Origin: Thiocapsa sp. UBA6158
GTDB taxonomy: Bacteria; Pseudomonadota; Gammaproteobacteria; Chromatiales; Chromatiaceae
Direction of reading: 5' to 3'
Assembly: GCF_002423035.1 (NCBI RefSeq)
Contig: NZ_DIUM01000072.1
Location: 8,635 to 72,634, forward strand
DNA length: 64,000 nt
Below, in pieces: positions 17,014 to 25,292 of the stretch (position 1 is the first letter of the stretch; each line of letters begins with the position of its first letter). Position numbers and translations under genes: made by a program. The notes under the pieces are model-generated. The model saw only the letters and a program-made list of their open reading frames with translations, did no database searches and had not been told where the DNA came from.

Positions 17014-17424
17014 ATGTCGGAAGTCGTGAAGAAATTCATGTACCTCAATCGCAAGGCGCCGTACGGGACCATCTACGCCTGGGAGGCACTAGAGGTGGTG
17101 CTGATCGGGGCCGCCTTCGATCAGGACGTCAGCGTCATGTTCATCGACGATGGGGTCTATCAGCTCACCAAGGGCCAAGATACCAAGGCGATCGGCATGA
17201 AGAACTTCTCGCCGACCTTCCGGACCCTGGGCGACTACGAGGTGAAGAAGATCTTCGTGGATCGTGCCTCGCTGGAAGCCCGCGGTTTGTCTCAGGACGA
17301 TCTGGTCGAGATCGCCTGGGAGGACTTCGAGACCGAAGAAGAGATCGAGAACATCGTCGAGGTGATCGATTCGGCCCGCGTGGGCGAGTTGATGAACGAA
17401 TCCGATGCGATCTTCAGCTTCTAG
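17014..17424 (+). CDS. dsrF: DsrF subunit of the DsrEFH complex
   Basis: 136 residues, DsrE/F fold. FMYLNRKAPYGTIYAWEALE and FIDDGVYQLTKGQD identify it. It lacks the catalytic cysteine of DsrE (no Cys in the protein), as expected for the structural DsrF subunit. AAAGGAGAGCTGAG precedes the ATG. It sits between dsrE and dsrH with 12- and 9-bp gaps, consistent with translational coupling of the three subunits. Confidence 0.96.
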   Translation: MSEVVKKFMYLNRKAPYGTIYAWEALEVVLIGAAFDQDVSVMFIDDGVYQLTKGQDTKAIGMKNFSPTFRTLGDYEVKKIFVDRASLEARGLSQDDLVEIAWEDFETEEEIENIVEVIDSARVGELMNESDAIFSF

Positions 17425-17433
17425 GGGGAAGTC

Positions 17434-17742
17434 ATGAGTATTCTGCACACCGTCAACAAGTCCCCGTTCGAGCGCAACGCGCTTGAGTCCTGTCTGAAGT
17501 TCGCCACCGACGGGTCGGCCTTGTTGCTGTTTGAAGACGGCGTTTACGCGGCCCTTAAAGGGACCGCCGTCGAACCCCATGTGAACGATGCGCTCGCCCG
17601 CTTGAAGGTCTATGTTCTGGGCCCTGATCTGCAGGCGCGCGGCTTCTCCGCGGAGCGCATCATCGAGGGTGTCAGCGTCGTGGACTATGCCGGATTCGTG
17701 GATCTTGCCGCGGAAAACGGGAAAGTTCAGGCCTGGTTGTAG
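17434..17742 (+). CDS. dsrH: DsrH subunit of the DsrEFH complex
   Basis: 102 residues. The conserved Cys20 is in SPFERNALESCLKFA, followed by ALLLFEDGVYAALKGT. TusB-like fold; part of the sulfur relay that loads DsrC. Starts 9 bp after dsrF with GGGGGAAGTC upstream. Confidence 0.95.
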   Translation: MSILHTVNKSPFERNALESCLKFATDGSALLLFEDGVYAALKGTAVEPHVNDALARLKVYVLGPDLQARGFSAERIIEGVSVVDYAGFVDLAAENGKVQAWL

Positions 17743-17770
17743 TTTTTTAGAAACCGATAGGAGTATCGAG

Positions 17771-18109
17771 ATGTCAGACACGATCGAAGTCGACGGCAAG
17801 CAATACGGTGTAGACGAGGAAGGTTACCTGGCCAATCTGAACGATTGGGTGCCGGGTATCGCCACCGTCATGGCGGCGCAGGACAACATCGAGTTGACCG
17901 ACGAGCACTGGGACATCATCAATTTCCTGCGCGAGTATTACGAGGAGTACCAGATCGCTCCCGCCGTGCGCGTGCTCACCAAGGCGGTCGGCAAGAAGCT
18001 CGGCAAGGACAAGGGCAACAGCAAGTATCTCTACAGCTTGTTCCCCTATGGACCGGCCAAGCAGGCATGCCGTTTCGCCGGCCTCCCGAAGCCGACCGGC
18101 TGCGTCTGA
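17771..18109 (+). CDS. dsrC: DsrC, sulfur-carrier substrate protein of the pathway
   Basis: 112 residues. The C-terminal arm PAKQACRFAGLPKPTGCV carries both redox cysteines, Cys100 and Cys111, that hold a persulfide or trisulfide between DsrEFH, DsrAB and the DsrMKJOP complex. LTDEHWDIINFLREYYEEY is the family signature. ATG 17771 follows ATAGGAGTATCGAG, a strong ribosome site, fitting the high expression known for DsrC. A strong hairpin lies just downstream (18124-18157). Compare the Cys-less paralogue at 10283. Confidence 0.98.
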   Translation: MSDTIEVDGKQYGVDEEGYLANLNDWVPGIATVMAAQDNIELTDEHWDIINFLREYYEEYQIAPAVRVLTKAVGKKLGKDKGNSKYLYSLFPYGPAKQACRFAGLPKPTGCV

Positions 18110-18123
18110 TCCGTCAGCCGTGA

Positions 18124-18157
18124 CCGGGGGCGGGCTCTTTGCGAGCTCGCCCCCCGG
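18124..18157 (+). terminator. GC-rich hairpin between dsrC and dsrM (attenuator or mRNA stabiliser)
   Basis: CCGGGGGCGGGCTC, a short loop TTTGC, then GAGCTCGCCCCCCGG, a stem of about 14 bp with one bulge and one mismatch. It lacks a T-tract, so complete termination is doubtful. It would fit partial termination or 3'-end protection that raises dsrC over dsrM. Confidence 0.5.
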
Positions 18158-18188
18158 CGACTCTCCGATCCACTGAGGTACCAGGCAC

Positions 18189-18920
18189 ATGTCGTTCCTG
18201 ACCATGGTCTACGCCTATCTGTACTACTTCGCGGCTCTGGTCCTGTTGGCCGGCTTGACCTTCAAGGTCACCCAGTATGCGCGCACCCCGGCACCGCTGA
18301 AGATTCCCACGACACCGGCACCGACCACCCGCAGCGGGGTCGTGTTCAGAATGACCCGCGAGGTTGTTCTATTCGAGAGCCTGTTTCGCGGCAACAAGTG
18401 GACCTGGATCTTCGGTTGGATCTTTCACTTCGGACTCTTTCTCGTTACGTTGCGTCATCTGCGCTATTTCATGGAGCCGGTGTGGTTGCCGATCGAGCTG
18501 GTCCAGCCCTTTGGAATCTATGGCGGCATGGCGATGGTCGTGGGTCTTGCGGGCTTGTGGGCGCGACGTTTCTTCGTCGACCGAGTACGTTACATCTCCT
18601 CGCCCTCGGATCATCTGATTCTGGCGCTGCTGATCGCGATCGGCAGCACCGGTTTGCTCATGAAGTTTGTCTTTCACACCGACGTGGTCGCGGTGAAGTC
18701 ATTCTTCATCGGGCTCTACAGATTCGACCCGCAGCCTCTGCCCGGCGATCCGCTGCTACTGCTGCACCTCTTTCTCGTGGCCGCGTTGATGATCATTTTC
18801 CCCTACAGCAAGCTGCTTCATGCGCCGGGTCTCTTCTTCAGTCCCAGCCGCAATCAGGTCGACAACCCGCGCGAGCGCAGACACATTGCGCCGTGGGCGA
18901 AACGCCTCGAGCAGGAATAG
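18189..18920 (+). CDS. dsrM: DsrM, haem-b membrane subunit of DsrMKJOP
   Basis: 243 residues, an integral membrane protein related to the gamma subunit of nitrate reductase. About five membrane segments are visible, starting YAYLYYFAALVLLAGLTF, with WIFGWIFHFGLFLVTLRHL, GGMAMVVGLAGL, LILALLIAIGSTGLL and LLLLHLFLVAALMIIF. Paired His residues in the second and last of these are candidate haem ligands. It binds DsrK on the cytoplasmic side and exchanges electrons with quinone. Starts 79 bp after dsrC, past the hairpin. Confidence 0.95.
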   Translation: MSFLTMVYAYLYYFAALVLLAGLTFKVTQYARTPAPLKIPTTPAPTTRSGVVFRMTREVVLFESLFRGNKWTWIFGWIFHFGLFLVTLRHLRYFMEPVWLPIELVQPFGIYGGMAMVVGLAGLWARRFFVDRVRYISSPSDHLILALLIAIGSTGLLMKFVFHTDVVAVKSFFIGLYRFDPQPLPGDPLLLLHLFLVAALMIIFPYSKLLHAPGLFFSPSRNQVDNPRERRHIAPWAKRLEQE

Positions 18921-18958
18921 ATTTTTCGCGCCATCCCGTCCGCAGCAAAGGTTGATCC

Positions 18959-20494
18959 ATGGCTAAGGCAACGTTTGAAGTTCCCGAGCTGAGTCAGTAC
19001 CTCGACGTCCCGCCCGTGACGCCGCAGACCATGGCTCACAGCAAGCCGTTTGTGGCCAAGCCCGAGTTCCAGGCGCCCCTCGGTTTTCCCGGCGAGCTCA
19101 TGGACGACTGGCAGGAGAAGGCACTCGACAAGATGGGTGAACTTCTCGGAAAGTATCGCTCGTTGCGGGTCTATCTGGACTCCTGCGTTAAATGCGGTTC
19201 CTGTACCGACAAGTGTCATTACTATCTGGGCACCAAGGATCCGAAGAACATGCCGGTCGGTCGGCAGGACCTGATGCGCAAGGTCTACCGGCGTTACTTT
19301 ACCCTGGCGGGCAAGCTGTTTCCGAAGCTGGTCGGGGCCGAGGACTTCACCAAAGAAGTGCTCGACGATTGGTACAGCTACTATCACCAGTGCTCGCAGT
19401 GTCGACGCTGCTCGGTCTTCTGTCCCTACGGGATCGACACGGCCGAGATCTCCATGGCCGCACGCGAGATCATGGACAGTATCGGTGTGGGGCAGAAGTA
19501 CTGCAACGAGATCATTAGCAAAGTCTATACCATCGGCAATAATCTGGGCCTGCCCGGACCCGCATTGAGAGACACCCTCGAGGGCTTGGAAGAGGACGTC
19601 CTCGACGACACGGGTGTTGCCGTGCGCTACCCGATCGATGAGGTCGGCGCCGAGATCCTTCTGGTCACGCCCTCGGCGGACTTTTTCGCGGAGCCCCATG
19701 TCGACGGATTGATCGGCTACGGCAAGGTGTTTCACGAGGCGGGAGTCTCTTGGACGCTCAGCTCGCACGCCTCCGAGGCGGCGAACTTCGGCATGTTCAT
19801 CGGCTCCTACGAGAACATGCGTCGGGTCGCCCAACGGATCCGCGAGGCCGCTATCCAGCTCAAGGTCAAGCGCATCGTTTTCGGCGAATGCGGCCACGCC
19901 TGGCGCGTTGCCTACAGTTTTCTGAACACCTTGGCAGGGCCCTGGGATTTCCTCGATCCGCGTTATCCGGTGCCGCAGCACATCTGCGAGTTCACCTATG
20001 ACCTGATCCAGGAAGGTAAGTTGACCTTCGACAAAGGCGAGAACGACGACAAGGTTTTAACCTATCACGACAGTTGCAACGTCGCCCGTGCCTCGCGCAT
20101 GGGCAATACGCCCGGCGGGCAGTTCGAGATCCCGCGCGCGATCATCCGGGCGACCTGCAATCACTTCTACGACATGGACGAGGACACCATCCGCGACCGG
20201 ACCTTCTGCTGCGGCGGCGGCGGCGGATTGTTGACGGACGACCTGATGGAGTTGCGTGTCAAGGGCGCCAAACCACGCGTGGAGGCCCTGAACAACGTGA
20301 TGCTCGAAAAGGGCGTGACGCACATGGCCGCCATCTGCGCCATCTGCAAGAGCCAGTTCACGAAGGTCCTGCCGTATTACGGTATGGAGATGGATCAGAT
20401 CGTCAGTCTGCACCAATTGGTGTCCAACGCCATCGTGCTGACTCCTGTCCTGGACGATGAGGACGACGAAGAAGAGGCAGAGGAGGCCGCCTGA
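18959..20494 (+). CDS. dsrK: DsrK, HdrD-like iron-sulfur subunit of DsrMKJOP
   Basis: 511 residues, cytoplasmic catalytic iron-sulfur protein related to the heterodisulfide reductase subunit HdrD; it is thought to act on DsrC disulfide. Two ferredoxin motifs are present: CVKCGSCTDKCHYYL (Cys76-86) and CSQCRRCSVFCPYGID (Cys145-155). The C-terminal half has HDSCNVARASRMG and the CCG-type site TFCCGGGGGLLTDD, with CAICKSQF later; these build the non-cubane cluster. It ends in an acidic tail DDEDDEEEAEEAA. The gene lies between dsrM and dsrL. Confidence 0.96.
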   Translation: MAKATFEVPELSQYLDVPPVTPQTMAHSKPFVAKPEFQAPLGFPGELMDDWQEKALDKMGELLGKYRSLRVYLDSCVKCGSCTDKCHYYLGTKDPKNMPVGRQDLMRKVYRRYFTLAGKLFPKLVGAEDFTKEVLDDWYSYYHQCSQCRRCSVFCPYGIDTAEISMAAREIMDSIGVGQKYCNEIISKVYTIGNNLGLPGPALRDTLEGLEEDVLDDTGVAVRYPIDEVGAEILLVTPSADFFAEPHVDGLIGYGKVFHEAGVSWTLSSHASEAANFGMFIGSYENMRRVAQRIREAAIQLKVKRIVFGECGHAWRVAYSFLNTLAGPWDFLDPRYPVPQHICEFTYDLIQEGKLTFDKGENDDKVLTYHDSCNVARASRMGNTPGGQFEIPRAIIRATCNHFYDMDEDTIRDRTFCCGGGGGLLTDDLMELRVKGAKPRVEALNNVMLEKGVTHMAAICAICKSQFTKVLPYYGMEMDQIVSLHQLVSNAIVLTPVLDDEDDEEEAEEAA

Positions 20495-20607
20495 CCCCGG
20501 CAGGCTTGCGCCGCAAGGCGCAGGTCTCCCCGAAGGCCCCGAGCTGCGAGCTGATACGAACCCCCTGATGATGTATCAGGGTTCAACCGGTACGGAGAGT
20601 GATCGAC

Positions 20608-22572
20608 ATGGCGACTTCAACCGACGAAATGAAGACCAAACCTTCCTGGCGCCGTTTCGAGGACGGTCAGCACGAGTGGGACAAGTGGACTGACAAGATC
20701 TTCGTTCAGGACACATCGCACAAATGCCCGACCTATGTGCACAAAACGCCGCCGTGTCAGGGCAGCTGTCCGTCGGGCGAAGATATTCGCGGCTGGCTGC
20801 AGATCGTGCGCGGAATGGAGAAGCCGCCGCTCGGGATGGACTATCACGAGTATGCCTTCCGCCGTTCGACCGACGCCAACCCCTTCCCCTCGATGATGGG
20901 ACGCGTTTGTCCGGCGCCCTGCCAAGACGGCTGTAACCGCAACGCCTTGGAAGACTTCGTCGGGATCAACGCAGTCGAGCAGTTCATCGGCGACACCGCC
21001 ATCGAGAAGGGCTACCGATTCGAGGCCGCTCCGGCCGACACCGGCAAGCGCGTCGCCATCATCGGCGGTGGTCCGGCCGGTCTCGCAGCGGCCTACCAGC
21101 TGCGCCGCAAAGGCCACGCCGCGACCATCTTCGAGGCCAACGACGGACTCGGCGGGATGTTTTTCTACGGCATCCCCGGCTACCGCGTGCCGCGCGACAA
21201 GCTCAACGCCGAGATCCAGCGCATCCTCGACATGGGCCAGATCGAGGTCCGTCTGAAGACTAAGGTCGGCACCGATATTTCCATCGAGCAGCTCGAGAAG
21301 GACTTCGATGCCGTGCTCTGGGCGATCGGCTGCCAGAGCGGGCGCGGTCTTCCCGTCCCCGGCTGGCAGGGCACGCCGAACTGCGTCTCCGGTGTCGCCT
21401 TCCTGAAGGCCTTCAACGAAGGTCGCATGAAGATCACCGCCGAGAAGGTCGTGTGCGTCGGCGGCGGCGATACCTCGATCGACGTCGTCTCGGTGGCGCG
21501 CCGGCTCGGTCACATCACCAAGACCGGCCCTAAGGATCTGCCCGAGACCGTCATCCACGACGGTTACGTCGCGCATGATGCGGCCATGACCGCTGCGGCC
21601 GAAGGCGCCGATGTCACGCTGACCTCGCTCTTCACGCGCGACAAGATGACGGCCTCCGAGCATGAGGTTCACGATGCGACCCAGGAGGGCGTCACGATCC
21701 TCGACGGCGTCATGCCGCTGGAGGTCATGCTCGGCGAGAACGGGCGTGCGACCGGACTGCGCGTTGCCGACTGCCAAATGGTCGACGGCCGTCCGACCCC
21801 GGTCGACGGCACCGAGCGCATCCTCGCGGCCGATCTCATCGTCGCCGCGATCGGTCAGGGCGGCGATCTGTCCGGCCTCGAGGAGCTCGACAACGGGCGC
21901 GGTCTGATGAACGCCGATAAGTTCTACCAGGTGCCGAACAAGCCCGGTCACTTCGTCGCGGGCGACATCATCCGTCCGCATCTGCTGACGACGGCCATCG
22001 GCCAGGCGTCCATCGCGGTCGACTCCATCGACGAGTATGTCCGTCATGTCGAGCACAAGCGTCGCCCCAAGGTCGACGTGCATCACTTCAATCTGCTCGA
22101 AAAAATGGCCGAGGCGAATCTCGCGCCCGAGGCGTTTGTTCCCGACGAGCGCGGCGATATGCGCGGAACCTCGAGTGCGAACTACGCGATCCACAACTAC
22201 GAGGATCGCTCGGGTGCCGAGGTCATTCCGCATGAGGAGCTCTTCCTCGGCCACTTCAACTTCCATCCCCGCAATCTGCGCAAGGAAGATGTGCCGAGTT
22301 CCGAGGACGTGCTCGGTCACTTCAAGGAGCGCGTGATCGGTCTCGCCGAGGCCGAGGCGATCGACGAGGCCAAGCGTTGCATGAGCTGCGGCATGTGCTT
22401 CGAGTGCGACAACTGCGTGATCTTCTGCCCGCAAGACGCCGTCTTCCGGGTCGACAAGAACAGCCGGACCACCGGGCGCTACGTGGACACCGACTATGCC
22501 AAGTGCATCGGCTGTCATATCTGTGCCGATGTCTGCCCGACCGGCTACATCAAGATGGGTCTCGGCGAGTAA
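20608..22572 (+). CDS. dsrL: DsrL, NAD(P)H:acceptor oxidoreductase of the sulfur-oxidation pathway
   Basis: 654 residues, an iron-sulfur flavoprotein related to the small subunit of glutamate synthase; it couples DsrAB to NAD(P)+. The N-terminal cluster region has TPPCQGSCPSGEDIRGW and CPAPCQDGCNRN. The FAD site is VAIIGGGPAGLAAAYQLRRK and the nucleotide site VVCVGGGDTSIDVVSVA. The C-terminus carries ferredoxin motifs CMSCGMCFECDNCVIFCP and CIGCHICADVCPTGYIK. ATG 20608 is chosen for the GGAG about 10 bp upstream; a GTG at 20599 is the alternative. The 113-bp gap after dsrK is the second-largest break in the front half of the operon. Confidence 0.95.
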   Translation: MATSTDEMKTKPSWRRFEDGQHEWDKWTDKIFVQDTSHKCPTYVHKTPPCQGSCPSGEDIRGWLQIVRGMEKPPLGMDYHEYAFRRSTDANPFPSMMGRVCPAPCQDGCNRNALEDFVGINAVEQFIGDTAIEKGYRFEAAPADTGKRVAIIGGGPAGLAAAYQLRRKGHAATIFEANDGLGGMFFYGIPGYRVPRDKLNAEIQRILDMGQIEVRLKTKVGTDISIEQLEKDFDAVLWAIGCQSGRGLPVPGWQGTPNCVSGVAFLKAFNEGRMKITAEKVVCVGGGDTSIDVVSVARRLGHITKTGPKDLPETVIHDGYVAHDAAMTAAAEGADVTLTSLFTRDKMTASEHEVHDATQEGVTILDGVMPLEVMLGENGRATGLRVADCQMVDGRPTPVDGTERILAADLIVAAIGQGGDLSGLEELDNGRGLMNADKFYQVPNKPGHFVAGDIIRPHLLTTAIGQASIAVDSIDEYVRHVEHKRRPKVDVHHFNLLEKMAEANLAPEAFVPDERGDMRGTSSANYAIHNYEDRSGAEVIPHEELFLGHFNFHPRNLRKEDVPSSEDVLGHFKERVIGLAEAEAIDEAKRCMSCGMCFECDNCVIFCPQDAVFRVDKNSRTTGRYVDTDYAKCIGCHICADVCPTGYIKMGLGE

Positions 22573-22588
22573 GCAGGTGGAGGCGTCG

Positions 22589-23062
22589 ATGGCAAAAGCC
22601 GCAGTGAGAGCTGGCCTCGTCGCCGTTGGATTGGCTTGGGTGCTGATCGCCCAAGTCGTCCTGGCGGCCGACGCGAAGACTTACGTGCTCGAGGGGTCCA
22701 AGGCAGCGGCCTTGGAATCCTGTGTCGAGCCGACCGATGTGATGCGTCGCAAGCACATGGAGCTCATCAAGCACCAGCGCGACGAGACGGTCCACGGCGG
22801 GATCCGTTCCAGCAAGCACAGTCTCGCCGGTTGTGTGGAGTGTCACATCCGCTCCGACGCGGAGGATGTGCCGCAACCGATTCATCACAAGGAAGAGTTC
22901 TGCGGCGCCTGTCATGCCTTCACGGCCGTCAACCTGAACTGCTTCGACTGCCACGCATCCGTGCCCAGAGGGCCGGGCGCCGAGCGGGCGGCGCACGCCG
23001 CCTTTCAAGCCGTCGGCGTGGATCGATCGGTTCAGGCTCGACCTGATGGGGAAGACCACTGA
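22589..23062 (+). CDS. dsrJ: DsrJ, periplasmic trihaem cytochrome c of DsrMKJOP
   Basis: 157 residues with an N-terminal signal or anchor (GLVAVGLAWVLIAQVVLAAD) and three c-haem sites: CVECH (82-86), CGACH (105-109) and CFDCH (118-122). Cys45 (LESCVEPTD) matches the Cys proposed as an axial ligand of the unusual His/Cys haem. It is exported and bound to the complex. It starts 16 bp after dsrL with GGTGGAGG upstream, and its stop is one base before the dsrO ATG. Confidence 0.95.
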   Translation: MAKAAVRAGLVAVGLAWVLIAQVVLAADAKTYVLEGSKAAALESCVEPTDVMRRKHMELIKHQRDETVHGGIRSSKHSLAGCVECHIRSDAEDVPQPIHHKEEFCGACHAFTAVNLNCFDCHASVPRGPGAERAAHAAFQAVGVDRSVQARPDGEDH

Positions 23063-23063
23063 G

Positions 23064-23879
23064 ATGAAAGATCACCACGAACCAACCGACCGTTCAGCCG
23101 ACCCGGGTCCGTCCGATTCGGCGCCGTCCGATTCGGGTCGGCGCGCCTTCATGGGTGTCGCCGCCGGCGTCACGGCGGCCGTCGTCGCGCCGGGGGTTGT
23201 CCTGCACTCGGTCACGGCCGCCCCGCGTTCGGAGGCGGTGACCAGCGACGTGCGCTGGGGTCTGCTGATCGATACGGCCAAATGTGTCGACGGCTGCTCG
23301 GCGTGTGTCGATGCCTGCGACCGCGAGAACGGTCTGAATCTTCAGAGCAAGCCGGCGAGCGCACCGCAGGAGCACTGGGACGATCAAAAGGCCGTCTGGA
23401 TCCGCAAGGTCAAGCTCCAGGACAACCAGACCGGGCGTGTGACCAATCTCCCGCTGATGTGCCAGCATTGCGAGCATCCGCCGTGCGTGGACGTCTGCCC
23501 GACCGGCGCCTCGTTCAAGCGGGCCGACGGCATCGTCATGGTCGACCGTCACACCTGTATCGGCTGTCGCTACTGCATGATGGCCTGTCCTTACAAGGCA
23601 CGCAGCTTCATCCACGAAGTGATGGAGGATCAGCTCACCCGCGTACCCCGCGGCAAGGGCTGCGTGGAGAGTTGCAACCTCTGTGTCCATCGGCGCGATT
23701 TCGGCGAGGAGTCGACCGCGTGCGTCGATGCCTGCCGCGAAGCCGGGCACGAGGCGATCGTCTTCGGTGACCTCAAAGATCCCGAAAGCAACATCCGAAG
23801 GCATCTCGCCGAGATGGCGAGCCGACAGATCCGAGAAGATCTGAGCTTGAATACGGGCGTTCGGTATTCCGGAATCTGA
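23064..23879 (+). CDS. dsrO: DsrO, periplasmic ferredoxin-like subunit of DsrMKJOP
   Basis: 271 residues with a Tat signal, SGRRAFMGVAAGV, then an alanine-rich export region. Four iron-sulfur clusters are predicted from CVDGCSACVDACDREN, MCQHCEHPPCVDVCPTGAS, CIGCRYCMMACPYKARS and CNLCVHRRDFGEESTACVDAC. It passes electrons between DsrJ and DsrP. ATG 23064 is chosen because GGGGAAG sits 8 bp before it; an ATG at 23046 inside dsrJ is the alternative. Confidence 0.94.
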   Translation: MKDHHEPTDRSADPGPSDSAPSDSGRRAFMGVAAGVTAAVVAPGVVLHSVTAAPRSEAVTSDVRWGLLIDTAKCVDGCSACVDACDRENGLNLQSKPASAPQEHWDDQKAVWIRKVKLQDNQTGRVTNLPLMCQHCEHPPCVDVCPTGASFKRADGIVMVDRHTCIGCRYCMMACPYKARSFIHEVMEDQLTRVPRGKGCVESCNLCVHRRDFGEESTACVDACREAGHEAIVFGDLKDPESNIRRHLAEMASRQIREDLSLNTGVRYSGI

Positions 23880-23900
23880 CCTGGGCGAGGTGAGCAGGAC

Positions 23901-25154
23901 ATGAAGCGAATCATCTATCGCGAGTGGCGCATTCCGCCCGCTCGGTACTGGAGCCTCCTCGGCATTCTCGCCGCGGTGGTCGGGATCGGCGCGCTCGCCT
24001 TCGCTTATATGGAGCACGAAGGTCATTGGGTCACCGGGATGAGTAACTCGGTGGTCTGGGGAACGCCCCACGTGTTCGCCGTATTCCTGATCATTTCAGC
24101 CTCCGGCGCGCTGAATATCGCCTCCATCGGGACCGTCTTTCGCAAACCGCTCTACAAGCCGCTCGGACGTCTCTCCGGACTCCTCTCCGCGGCGCTGCTG
24201 ATGGGCGGTCTGTTGGTGCTGGTGCTCGATCTCGGTCGCCCCGAGCGCTTGGTCGTGGCGATGACCACTTATAACTTCCGGTCGATCTTCGCGTGGAACA
24301 TCTTTCTTTATTCGGGATTCATGGCGATTGTCATCGCCTATCTCTGGAGCATGGCGGATCGCCACGGCGAGCCCTATAACCGCGCCATCGGGATCTTCGC
24401 AACCTTCTGGCGGCTCGCCTTGACGACGGGTACCGGCGCCATCTTCGGCTTCCTCGTCGCACGTCAGGCCTACGACGCGGCCATCCTTGCACCGATGTTC
24501 GTCGTGATGTCTTTCGCCTACGGTCTCGCCATCTTCATGCTGGTGATGATGTTCACCTTCGCAGAGGAAGGTCGCCCCATCGGCGCACGTATCCTGTGTC
24601 GGCTCAAGAACCTGCTCGGTATCTTTATCCTGGGCGTATTTTACTTCACGCTGGTCTATCACCTGACCAAGCTTTACGGCGCGAAAAACCACGATCTGGT
24701 CGGGTGGCTCTTGCTCGATGGCGGTATCTACACCTTCATGTTCTGGGTCGGCTGGATCCTGGTCGGCGGACTCATGCCGCTCGGGATTATCTACCACCCG
24801 GTATTGAGCAAAGAGAGAAACTGGATTGCAGCGGCGTGCGGTTTGGTCATCGTCGGCGGATTGGCCAGCATGTACGTGATTATTATCGGCAGCCAGGCTT
24901 ATCCGATGCAGATGTTCCCCGGGCAGACGGTTCTGGCCTCGGGTTTCTTCGATGGCGTGCAAGGCGAGGCGGCGCATTATCGACCGACAATCCCGGAGGT
25001 TCTGCTCGGGCTCGGCGGGGTGGCGATTGCCCTCTTGGTGACATCCGTAGGCGTGCGGGTCCTGCAGTTTCTTCCGGAGTCGCTCGCGGACGATGTCCTG
25101 CCGGTCGACGAGGAGAAGATCGTGGAGCAGGGTCCGGCGAGCGCCAAGGCCTGA
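23901..25154 (+). CDS. dsrP: DsrP, NrfD-like membrane quinone-interacting subunit
   Basis: 417 residues, polytopic, NrfD/PsrC family. About ten hydrophobic helices are visible, for example WSLLGILAAVVGIGALAFAY, HVFAVFLIISASGALNIASI and LLSAALLMGGLLVLVLDLG. DLGRPERL and HPVLSKERN are conserved loop motifs of the family. It receives or donates electrons to DsrO and interacts with the quinone pool. Starts 21 bp after dsrO. A 138-bp gap to dsrN follows. Confidence 0.95.
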   Translation: MKRIIYREWRIPPARYWSLLGILAAVVGIGALAFAYMEHEGHWVTGMSNSVVWGTPHVFAVFLIISASGALNIASIGTVFRKPLYKPLGRLSGLLSAALLMGGLLVLVLDLGRPERLVVAMTTYNFRSIFAWNIFLYSGFMAIVIAYLWSMADRHGEPYNRAIGIFATFWRLALTTGTGAIFGFLVARQAYDAAILAPMFVVMSFAYGLAIFMLVMMFTFAEEGRPIGARILCRLKNLLGIFILGVFYFTLVYHLTKLYGAKNHDLVGWLLLDGGIYTFMFWVGWILVGGLMPLGIIYHPVLSKERNWIAAACGLVIVGGLASMYVIIIGSQAYPMQMFPGQTVLASGFFDGVQGEAAHYRPTIPEVLLGLGGVAIALLVTSVGVRVLQFLPESLADDVLPVDEEKIVEQGPASAKA

Positions 25155-25292
25155 TCGCGGATCGGTCGGCCCGTCCGTCGAGGACGGAGCCGGCATTGCT
25201 TCACGCCACCCGGAACGCTCGGGTCTGCAGTTCCGTTCGGATGCGTACGGTCATCGAGATTCCTAAGCGGTCGAAGGTCAGGTGACGGGTCG

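Noticed and set aside
20510..20530. Small GC dyad between dsrK and dsrL
   Set aside because: The loop would be a single base; not a stable hairpin.
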